Origin: JAOUEA01 sp038249195
GTDB lineage: Bacteria > Actinomycetota > UBA4738 > HRBIN12
Assembly (NCBI GenBank): GCA_038249195.1
Contig: JBBRWM010000007.1
Span: forward strand, 59,644 to 123,643
Reading direction: 5' to 3'
DNA length: 64,000 nt
Positions 43,472-50,765 of this stretch are shown here, piece after piece (within the stretch, counting starts at the first letter, position 1; the number at the start of each line of letters is the position of its first letter). The position numbers were made by a program, and so were the translations under genes. The notes beneath the pieces were generated by a model, which saw nothing but the letters and a program-made list of their open reading frames with translations, was not told where the DNA came from and did no database searches.

Positions 43472-44393
43472 GACGATCCTCGTGGTCGACGACGACCCGG
43501 ACATCGCTCGCTTCGTCGAGGTGAACCTTCGCTCGGCCGGCTACGACGTCGCGGTCGCGGGGGACGGCGAGGAGGCGCTCGAGCGCGCCGGCGCGATCCG
43601 CCCCGACCTCGTGCTCTTGGACGTCATGATGCCCAGGATCGACGGGTTCGAAGTGGCGCAGCGGCTACGGAAGAATCCGCAGACGGCCAGCACCTCCATC
43701 ATCATGCTGACGGCGAAGGCGCTGTCGGCGGACAAGGTGACGGGCCTGCAGTCCGGAGCGGATGACTACATCATCAAACCGTTCGACCCCATCGAGCTGC
43801 TCGCGCGCGTCAAGGGCACCCTGCGCCGTGCCAAGGAGATGCGGAACCTCTCGCCGCTCACGGGCCTGCCGGGCAACATCCGGATCCAGGAGGAGATCGA
43901 GCGGCAGGTGCGCGACGGCCGACCCTTCGCCGTGCTGTATTGCGACCTCGACAACTTCAAAACCTACAACGACCAGAAGGGGTTCGTGCGCGGCGATCGG
44001 CTGATCCAGGCGACCGCCCGGATCATCCAGGATGCCGTCGTGCACTCCGACGGCGCCGAGGGGTTCGTGGGCCACGTGGGTGGGGACGACTTCGTGGCCG
44101 TCGTGGACCCCGACATCGCCGAGCAGGTGGCACGGTCGATCGCGCAGCGATTCGACGAGAGCCGGCGCGAGTTCTACGAGGACGAGGATCTCGAGCGCGG
44201 GTTCGTGAAGATGGAAGATCGCAAGGGCGAATTGCAGGACATCCCCCTCGTGGGCATCTCCATCGGCATCGCGAGCACGCAGCAGCGGCCGTTCGCTCAC
44301 TACGGCGAGGCCGTCGCGGTGGCCACCGAGATGAAGCAGTACGCGAAGCGGGAGCTGGGCTCGAGCTTCGCCATCGACCGGCGCACCCCCTGA
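43464..44393 (+). CDS. REC-GGDEF response regulator
   Basis: A 309-residue soluble signalling protein. The REC domain (4-120) has the acidic pocket DDD (9-11), phosphoacceptor Asp53 in LLDVMMP and Lys105 in KPFDP. The GGDEF domain (about 130-300) has DLDNFKTYND as the GTP/metal strand and GGDDF (206-210) in place of GGDEF or GGEEF. The change at the fourth position leaves cyclic di-GMP synthesis uncertain. ATG 43464 is chosen with GGGAGG eleven bases upstream, inside the rpe end. It is an orphan regulator with no kinase beside it; PilB's MshEN domain is a possible downstream target. Confidence 0.85.
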   Translation: MPETILVVDDDPDIARFVEVNLRSAGYDVAVAGDGEEALERAGAIRPDLVLLDVMMPRIDGFEVAQRLRKNPQTASTSIIMLTAKALSADKVTGLQSGADDYIIKPFDPIELLARVKGTLRRAKEMRNLSPLTGLPGNIRIQEEIERQVRDGRPFAVLYCDLDNFKTYNDQKGFVRGDRLIQATARIIQDAVVHSDGAEGFVGHVGGDDFVAVVDPDIAEQVARSIAQRFDESRREFYEDEDLERGFVKMEDRKGELQDIPLVGISIGIASTQQRPFAHYGEAVAVATEMKQYAKRELGSSFAIDRRTP

Positions 44394-44430
44394 CGTCGCG
44401 CGCGGCGAGCGCGTTCTTCGGGAAGGCCCC

Positions 44431-44436
44431 TATACT
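44431..44436 (+). promoter_or_regulatory. -10 element of the riboflavin operon
   Basis: TATACT is identical to the -10 of mihF and infC and lies about 20 bases before the FMN riboswitch. The expected -35 position is GC-rich and unconvincing. Confidence 0.55.
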
Positions 44437-44455
44437 GGCGGGCAGCAACAGCCTG

Positions 44456-44578
44456 TTTCCGGGGCGGGGTGCGATTCCCCACCGGCGGTGACAGTCCGCA
44501 ACCCCGCGGCAGCCAGTCGAGGGTGGACCCGGTGGAACTCCGGGACCGACCGTACAGTCGGGATGGGAGGAGACGGGC
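44456..44578 (+). ncRNA. FMN riboswitch (RFN element)
   Basis: The conserved RFN blocks are all present in order: GGGGCGGGGTGCGATTCC and CCCACCGGCGGTGACAGTCC at the 5' side, the variable stem, then GACCCGGTGGAACTCCGGG, CGACCGTACAGTCGGGATGG and a GGAGGAG-like 3' end. It directly precedes ribD and should shut the operon when FMN is abundant. A small GC hairpin (44590-44604) lies between it and the ribD start, without a T-run, so control at translation is more likely than termination. Confidence 0.93.
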
Positions 44579-44660
44579 GAGACGGCTCCGCCGCGTCCTG
44601 CGGCCTCGTGAGTCGCGCCGCCTGCGTCCGACACCACCCACCGCTCCGGCCGAGGCCGAC

Positions 44661-45782
44661 GTGAACGGGGTCGTGGTGGAGCGGTACGAGTCGGAGATGG
44701 GGCGGGCCCTCGAGCTCGCCGAGCGTGGGTGGGGCCGTGTCTCTCCCAATCCGCTCGTCGGCGCCGTGATCGTGCGCGACGGGGCGGTCGTGGGCGAGGG
44801 CTGGCATGAAGGCCCCGGCACCGATCACGCGGAGGTCATGGCGTTGCGACGAGCGGGCGATCGCGCCCAGGGGGCGACCGTCGTCTGCACGCTGGAGCCC
44901 TGCAACCACGTCGGGCGAACCCCTCCCTGCACGCGCGCGCTCATCGACGCCGGCGTCGCGCGCGTGGTCGCGGCCACCACCGACCCCAACCTCGAGGGGG
45001 AGGCCCCAGGATTGCGGGAGCTCGCTGACGCCGGCATCGAGACCCGGGTGGGCCCCCTGCAGGATCGCTCCCGTCGCATGAACGAGGCCTTCGAGCGGCA
45101 CGTGCGCACGGGGATGCCGTTCCTCGTCCTGAAGGTGGCGGCGAGCCTGGACGGGAAGACCGCGGCCGCCGACGGCACCTCGCGGTGGATCACCGGTGAG
45201 GAGGCCCGCGCCGACGTCCAGCGTCTGCGCGCAGGCGCGGACGCGGTCGTCGTGGGCGCCGCGACGGCGCTGGCGGACGACCCCTCCCTCACCGTTCGCG
45301 ACCCCCGGTTCGGCGACGCTCGCCCTCCGCTGCGCGTGGTGGTGGATACGGCGGGGAGAGTCCCGGCCCGCGGACGCTTGTTCGACGGAGCCGCTCCCAC
45401 CCTGGTGGCGACGACCGGTGCCGCGAGCGAGTCGAGCGTGCGAGCGTGGGGCGCGGCCGGCGCCGATGTGCTGATCCTCGATACGGACGCGCACGGCCGC
45501 GTCTCGCTCGTCGGACTCGGGGAGGCCCTCGGCAAACGCGACGTGCAGTCCGTGCTCGTCGAAGGTGGCGCGACGCTCGCGTGGAGCTACGTGCGCGAGG
45601 GTCTCGTGGACAAGGTCGTGCTGTATCTGGCCCCTGTCTTGATCGGGGGGACAGGAGCGCCCGGCGTCCTGGCGGGGGAGGGGTTCTCGCCCGTGACCTC
45701 GGCCCTGCGCCTCGATCTCGGAGCGGCCGAACGGTTCGGCCGCGACCTTCGATTGGAGGCCTATGTTCACGGGGATCGTTGA
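44661..45782 (+). CDS. ribD: bifunctional riboflavin biosynthesis deaminase/reductase
   Basis: Performs deamination and side-chain reduction of the pyrimidine intermediate. The 373-residue protein has an N-terminal cytidine-deaminase domain with zinc motifs HAEVMALR and CTLEPCNHVGRTPPC, and a C-terminal reductase domain (about 150-370) with LKVAASLDGKTA and SVLVEGGATLAWSYV. GTG 44661 with GAGG five bases upstream is my start; GTG 44676 and ATG 44697 are alternatives. It overlaps ribE by 20 bases. Confidence 0.93.
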   Translation: MNGVVVERYESEMGRALELAERGWGRVSPNPLVGAVIVRDGAVVGEGWHEGPGTDHAEVMALRRAGDRAQGATVVCTLEPCNHVGRTPPCTRALIDAGVARVVAATTDPNLEGEAPGLRELADAGIETRVGPLQDRSRRMNEAFERHVRTGMPFLVLKVAASLDGKTAAADGTSRWITGEEARADVQRLRAGADAVVVGAATALADDPSLTVRDPRFGDARPPLRVVVDTAGRVPARGRLFDGAAPTLVATTGAASESSVRAWGAAGADVLILDTDAHGRVSLVGLGEALGKRDVQSVLVEGGATLAWSYVREGLVDKVVLYLAPVLIGGTGAPGVLAGEGFSPVTSALRLDLGAAERFGRDLRLEAYVHGDR

Positions 45783-46347
45783 GGAGCGGGGCGAGGTGCT
45801 CGCGCTGAACGGCAGCAGGCTCTCGATCGGCTGCTCGGTGGTGCCCGTCGGCAGCGAGCCCGGCGCGTCCGTCGCGGTCAACGGCGCGTGCCTGACGGTC
45901 GTCGAGCACGGGGGGGACGTCCTCGGGTTCGACGTATCACCCGAAACCTTCGCACGCACGAGCCTGCGGCGGCTCGAGCCGGGACACCCCGTCAACCTCG
46001 AACGGCCCGTGACCCTGGCGGCGCGGCTGGGCGGCCACCTGGTGCAAGGTCACGTCGACGGTCTCGGCGAGGTGATGTCCGTGGAGCCCGAGGGCACCGG
46101 CGGGGCGATCCTGCGCATCCGCCTCCCGGCCGCGCTCCTGCGCTACGTGGTGGAGAAGGGGTCGCTCACGGTGGACGGCGTGAGCCTCACCGTGGCGGAG
46201 CTGCACCCCGACGGGGTGAGCATCGCGTTGGTCCCCCACACCCTGAAGGCGACGACCCTGGGGACGGCGAAGCCAGGCGACCCCGTGAACCTGGAGGTGG
46301 ACGTGATCGCGAAGTACGTGGAACGACTCATGGAAGGGAACGCGTGA
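45763..46347 (+). CDS. ribE: riboflavin synthase alpha chain
   Basis: Dismutates two lumazines to riboflavin. The 194 residues form two lumazine-binding repeats, the first starting MFTGIVEERGEV and containing NGACLTVV and HLVQGHVDGLGEV, the second starting after residue 95 with DGVSLTVAEL. It begins inside ribD and ends overlapping ribBA by one base (TGATG). Confidence 0.95.
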   Translation: MFTGIVEERGEVLALNGSRLSIGCSVVPVGSEPGASVAVNGACLTVVEHGGDVLGFDVSPETFARTSLRRLEPGHPVNLERPVTLAARLGGHLVQGHVDGLGEVMSVEPEGTGGAILRIRLPAALLRYVVEKGSLTVDGVSLTVAELHPDGVSIALVPHTLKATTLGTAKPGDPVNLEVDVIAKYVERLMEGNA

Positions 46348-47609
46348 TGAGAGAACGCCTGGACGAGATGGCGGATCACACGGTTTTCGCGACCGTGCCG
46401 GAGGCGGTGGAGGATATCCGCGCCGGGAAGATCGTCCTGGTGGTGGACGATGCCGACCGTGAGAACGAGGGAGACTTCATCATGGCCGCGGAGGCGGCAA
46501 CGCCGGCGGCCGTGAACTTCATGGTGACGCACGGACGGGGGATCGTGTGCCTGCCCTGCGCCGCATGGCGCCTGGACGAGCTGGGGATCCCGCAGATGGT
46601 CACGGAGACCACCGACGCCAGGGAGGCCGCGTTCACGGTCTCGATCGACTTCCGCCACGGGACCACCACGGGTACGAGCGCCCACGATCGAGCCATCACC
46701 GCGCGCTCGGTGACGTCCACCGACGTCGCCCCGCGCGATTTCCAGAAGCCGGGGCACGTGTTCCCGCTCCGCGCGATGGACGGTGGCGTGCTCCGCCGCG
46801 CCGGGCACACGGAAGCCGCCGTGGACCTCGCCGAGATGGCGGGCATGTTCCCGGCCGGCGTGATCTGCGAGGTCATGAACGCCGATGGCACGATGGCGCG
46901 CCTGCCCGAACTCGTGCGCGTCGCGCGCGAGCACGACCTCAAGCTCATCTCCATCGCGGACATGATCGAGCATCGGCGTCATCGGGAAGTGCTCGTGTCC
47001 AAGGTGGCCGAGGCGACCATCCCGACGCCCTACGGAGAGTTCCGGTCCTTCGCCTACGAAAGCCTCGTGGACGGGCGCACGCACATCGCGCTCGTGATGG
47101 GCGAGATCGGCGGCGGTGAGAAGGTCCTCACGCGGGTGCACTCGGAGTGCCTCACCGGCGATGTCTTCTCGTCATTGCGCTGCGACTGCGGGTCCCAGCT
47201 CGATCGGGCGCTCGCCATGATCGGGGAGGAGGGACGCGGCATCGTCCTGTACGTGCGCGGTCACGAGGGACGGGCGATCGGCCTCACCCACAAGCTCCGA
47301 GCCTATGAGCTCCAGGACCAGGGGCGCGACACGGTCGAGGCGAACCTCGAGCTGGGGTTTCCCGCGGATCAACGCGACTACGGGATCGGAGCGCAGATCC
47401 TGAGCGACCTGGGCGTGCGCACCATGCGTTTGCTCACGAACAATCCGCACAAGCGCGCGGGCCTCGAGGGCTACGGGCTCGCCATCGACGAGCGCATCTC
47501 TCTGCAGGGGGATGCGACACCCCAGAACTACGAGTACCTGCGCACGAAGCGGGAGAAGATGGGTCACCTGCTCGACGACCCCGGCGCTCGGACGGAGCCG
47601 CCGGCGTGA
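46347..47609 (+). CDS. ribBA: bifunctional DHBP synthase / GTP cyclohydrolase II
   Basis: Makes both precursors of lumazine. The RibB half (1-210) has DDADRENEGDFIMAAE and TTGTSAHDRA with the metal and catalytic residues. The RibA half has the zinc motif ECLTGDVFSSLRCDCG, RGHEGRAIGL and DYGIGAQILSDLGVR. The 420-residue length is standard. GAAGGGAA lies before ATG 46347. It overlaps ribH (GTGA). Confidence 0.96.
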   Translation: MRERLDEMADHTVFATVPEAVEDIRAGKIVLVVDDADRENEGDFIMAAEAATPAAVNFMVTHGRGIVCLPCAAWRLDELGIPQMVTETTDAREAAFTVSIDFRHGTTTGTSAHDRAITARSVTSTDVAPRDFQKPGHVFPLRAMDGGVLRRAGHTEAAVDLAEMAGMFPAGVICEVMNADGTMARLPELVRVAREHDLKLISIADMIEHRRHREVLVSKVAEATIPTPYGEFRSFAYESLVDGRTHIALVMGEIGGGEKVLTRVHSECLTGDVFSSLRCDCGSQLDRALAMIGEEGRGIVLYVRGHEGRAIGLTHKLRAYELQDQGRDTVEANLELGFPADQRDYGIGAQILSDLGVRTMRLLTNNPHKRAGLEGYGLAIDERISLQGDATPQNYEYLRTKREKMGHLLDDPGARTEPPA

Positions 47610-48091
47610 GCGTCCGGACGTACGTCGGGATCCATGATGGCGCCCGGATGCGTATCGCCGTTGTCGCCGCGCGGTTCAACCAGGCCGTGACGTCCAGGCT
47701 CGTGGAGGGGGCCGTGTCCGCGCTATCCAAGCACGGCGTCGCCTCCGATCGCACCGAGGTCGCGTGGGTGCCGGGTGCCTTCGAGATCCCGCTCGTCGCC
47801 AAGCGCCTCGCGGGCACGGGCCGCTACGACGCCGTGATCGGCCTGGGTGCTGTCATCCGGGGAGACACCGCGCACTTCGACCTCGTCGCCGCCGAGGCCG
47901 CGCGCGGGATCATGGACGTCACCCTGGGAACGGGCGTGCCGGTGATCTTCGAGGTCCTCGCTACCGACGATCTCGCCCAGGCGGAGGCGCGCGCCGGGGG
48001 CGTGCACGGGAACAAGGGCTGGGAGGCGGCCGAATCGGCGATCGAGATGGCGTCACTCCTCGCAGGACTCCCCGCCCGGGAGCCGCGATGA
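47606..48091 (+). CDS. ribH: 6,7-dimethyl-8-ribityllumazine synthase
   Basis: A 161-residue subunit of the lumazine synthase capsid. AARFNQAVTSRLVEGA, VPGAFEIPL, the catalytic GAVIRGDTAHFD and NKGWEAAESAIEMA are all as expected. GTG 47606 overlaps ribBA. It completes the pathway from GTP to riboflavin in one operon; ribF is not in the window. Confidence 0.95.
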   Translation: MSVRTYVGIHDGARMRIAVVAARFNQAVTSRLVEGAVSALSKHGVASDRTEVAWVPGAFEIPLVAKRLAGTGRYDAVIGLGAVIRGDTAHFDLVAAEAARGIMDVTLGTGVPVIFEVLATDDLAQAEARAGGVHGNKGWEAAESAIEMASLLAGLPAREPR

Positions 48092-48438
48092 TCATCGACA
48101 AGCCCTGGGGCAAGGTGACTACCTACGCGCTGAACCAGCCCTCGTCGGTGCGTGTGATCACGGTGGAGCCGGGCCAGGAGACGAGCGTGCACTATCACCG
48201 GATGCGCGACGAGATGTGGGTCGTGCTCGACGTCGGCCTCACGATCGAGATCGGGAACAAGGTGCTCCAGGCCCAGCCGGGGGAGGAGTTCATGATCCCG
48301 GCCGAGGAGACCCATCGCATCCGCAACGAGGGGAGCAAGCGGGGCAGGATCCTCGAGATCGCCTACGGGTACACGACGGAGGACGACACCCAGCGCCTCG
48401 AGGACGTCTACGGGCGCTCCCTCGAGCCGGATTGGTGA
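48088..48438 (+). CDS. cupin-domain protein (mannose-6-phosphate isomerase C-terminal type)
   Basis: A 116-residue single-domain cupin. VTVEPGQETSVHYHRMRDEMWVV is the first metal-binding cupin motif with His-x-His and Glu, and IPAEETHRIRNEGSKRGRILEI the second. It resembles the C-terminal half of ManC/type II phosphomannose isomerases, but lacks the nucleotidyltransferase half, so substrate is unknown. ATG 48088 overlaps the ribH stop, so it is cotranslated with the riboflavin genes and possibly under FMN control. A hairpin at 48441-48464 follows. Confidence 0.8.
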   Translation: MIIDKPWGKVTTYALNQPSSVRVITVEPGQETSVHYHRMRDEMWVVLDVGLTIEIGNKVLQAQPGEEFMIPAEETHRIRNEGSKRGRILEIAYGYTTEDDTQRLEDVYGRSLEPDW

Positions 48439-48440
48439 GT

Positions 48441-48464
48441 GCGCAAGGCGTTCGGCGGTTGCGC
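48441..48464. terminator. hairpin between convergent genes
   Basis: GCGCAA (48441-48446) pairs with TTGCGC (48459-48464) around a G-rich loop containing TTCG. It lies exactly between the converging cupin and nitroreductase genes. There is no T-run, so it is a weak bidirectional terminator candidate. Confidence 0.45.
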
Positions 48465-48466
48465 GA

Positions 48467-49135
48467 TCAGCCTGGCCCTATCCACACGATGATCTCCTCC
48501 AGCGGCTTGCGGGAGATGCGCGGCACCCTCGCCCCCTCGGCCGGATATCCCACCGGGACCACCACGAACGGACGTTCGTTCCTGGGCCGATCGAGGATGT
48601 CGTTCAGGAACCGCATCGGGCTGGGTGTATGCGTGAGCGTGGCGAGTCCCACGTGGTGCAGCGCCGCGAGCAGGAAGCCCACCGCGATGCCGACCGACTC
48701 CTTGGCGTAGTACGGCTTGGGCTCGATCGGGCTCTGATGCACCTCGAAGACGACGATCAGGACCGGCGCGTCCGTGAGCATCGGCTTGCGCCAGTCCGTT
48801 CCGAGCGGTCGGAGCGCACGATGCCACTCCTCGTGGTCGGCCTCGTAGAACTCGCGCTCCTCGGCCTCGGCTCCCCCGCGGATCTTCGCCTTGGCCTCGG
48901 GGTCGGTGACCACGACGAATCGCCAGGGCTGCACGTTGGCGCCGCTCGGTGCCGTGCCTGCGGTGGCGATGGCGTGGCGGATCGCGGAGGTCGGCACGGG
49001 CCGATCCGAGAAGTCGCGGATCGTTCGCCGGGTCGCCATCTCGTCGTGGAACGCGCGAGCCACGGTCGAAGCCTCGCCGGCGGGCACGATGTGGTCCGGA
49101 GCCGGCTCGGTCAGGTGGTCGGGGTTGCAGGGCAC
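48467..49135 (-). CDS. FMN-dependent nitroreductase, iodotyrosine-deiodinase-like
   Basis: A 222-residue member of the nitroreductase superfamily. TRRTIRDFSDRPVP (35-48) and APSGANVQPWRFVVV (62-76) bind FMN phosphate and isoalloxazine. The stretch EREFYEADHEEWHRALRPLG followed by TDWRKP places a Glu, a Tyr and a Lys as in the substrate-lid residues of iodotyrosine deiodinases, which reductively remove halogen from halotyrosines. Bacterial relatives act on halophenols. It is convergent with the FMN-regulated riboflavin operon, which is suggestive only. Its ATG at 49135 faces the infC region. Confidence 0.82.
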   Translation of the reverse strand: MPCNPDHLTEPAPDHIVPAGEASTVARAFHDEMATRRTIRDFSDRPVPTSAIRHAIATAGTAPSGANVQPWRFVVVTDPEAKAKIRGGAEAEEREFYEADHEEWHRALRPLGTDWRKPMLTDAPVLIVVFEVHQSPIEPKPYYAKESVGIAVGFLLAALHHVGLATLTHTPSPMRFLNDILDRPRNERPFVVVPVGYPAEGARVPRISRKPLEEIIVWIGPG

Positions 49136-49310
49136 GCTGGCGTGACTCCTTTGCGCAGGCTCCGCGCGAGGCGGCGATCGACGCGATGATAGATGTCGCC
49201 CACGTCGTTCGGCCCAACTTCCAGTCGTGCATCGGGCAGTTCCTCAGATGCCTCCTCCTACCCGCGGCCTGGAGGCGCTCGGAAGACATCCGGCGAGTAG
49301 GCTCTCTTCG

Positions 49311-49339
49311 TCGACAGCCACCGACCGGGCCCCTATACT
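49311..49339 (+). promoter_or_regulatory. sigma-70-type promoter of infC-rpmI-rplT
   Basis: TCGACA (49311-49316) and TATACT (49334-49339) are 17 bases apart, close to consensus. Transcription should start near 49346, leaving a 5' UTR of about 70 bases before the infC start. Confidence 0.75.
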
Positions 49340-49404
49340 TCCTGGTCGTAGTGTTCGCATGGATGTCCACCCTGCGCCGGGCTGACCGGCGCTTGTTATT
49401 CGAT

Positions 49405-49418
49405 GGAGGTGATGCGGG

Positions 49419-49421
<3 letters not shown>
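49405..49421 (+). promoter_or_regulatory. Shine-Dalgarno and non-canonical GTC start of infC
   Basis: GGAGGT (49405-49410) is followed after eight bases by GTC 49419, the first codon of the stretch coding (V)STDPRINDRIRSAQIR. In that frame a TGA sits at 49410-49412 and no ATG, GTG or TTG occurs before the conserved core. The ATG at 49412 and GTG at 49409 are in another frame. Confidence 0.6.
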
Positions 49422-50129
<708 letters not shown>

Positions 50130-50133
50130 TCAG

Positions 50134-50331
50134 ATGCCGAAGATGAAGACGCACAGCGCCACGGCCAAGCGGTTCCGGGTGACCCGCAAGGGCAAGGTGC
50201 TGCACCGCAAGGCCACGGGCAACCACATGCTCACCAAGAAGTCCGGCAGCCAACGCCGCCGGATCGAGGGCATGTCGCAGGCGCAGGGCCAAGAGGCCAA
50301 GAACATCAAGCGGCTGCTGGGGGAGGGCTGA
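50134..50331 (+). CDS. rpmI: 50S ribosomal protein L35
   Basis: A 65-residue basic ribosomal protein: MPKMKTHSATAKRFRVTRKG at the start and HMLTKKSGSQRRR in the middle are diagnostic. It begins four bases after the infC stop with GAAGGGTGATC as ribosome binding site. Its stop overlaps the rplT ATG (TGATG). Confidence 0.96.
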   Translation: MPKMKTHSATAKRFRVTRKGKVLHRKATGNHMLTKKSGSQRRRIEGMSQAQGQEAKNIKRLLGEG

Positions 50332-50696
50332 TGGCGCGCGTCAAGCGATCCGTGCATGCCAAGAAGAAGCGTCGCGAGATCCTCGAGAAGGCCAAGGGCT
50401 ACACGGGCACGCGTCGCAAGCGCTACCGGGCCGCCAAGGAGCAGGTCCAGCACTCCGGCGTGTATCAGTTCCGTGATCGCCGCGACCGCAAGGGGCAGTT
50501 CCGCCGCCTGTGGATCACACGCATCAACGCGGCCTGCCGCCCGCACGACATCTCGTACTCGCGGTTCATCAACGGGCTGAAGGTCGCGGGCGTCGAGGTC
50601 GATCGCAAGATCCTCGCCGACATGGCGGTGCACGACCCCGCGGCGTTCGACTCCCTCGTCCAGAGGGCGAAGGCCGCGCTGGATGAGGCCGCCTGA
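50331..50696 (+). CDS. rplT: 50S ribosomal protein L20
   Basis: A 121-residue early-assembly 23S rRNA-binding protein. RVKRSVHAKKKRREILEKAK (3-22), RRKRYRAAKEQVQHS and FRRLWITRINAACR are standard. In other bacteria L20 represses this operon by binding the leader; I cannot see such a site in the 70-base leader here. The operon may continue into the SpoU-kinase gene 69 bases downstream. Confidence 0.96.
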   Translation: MARVKRSVHAKKKRREILEKAKGYTGTRRKRYRAAKEQVQHSGVYQFRDRRDRKGQFRRLWITRINAACRPHDISYSRFINGLKVAGVEVDRKILADMAVHDPAAFDSLVQRAKAALDEAA

Positions 50697-50765
50697 GGCG
50701 ACGGCCGCCGCCACGAACGAACCCTCGAAGTCTCCGCACGTCGGCTCGATGCGCGGGGGATCCTG

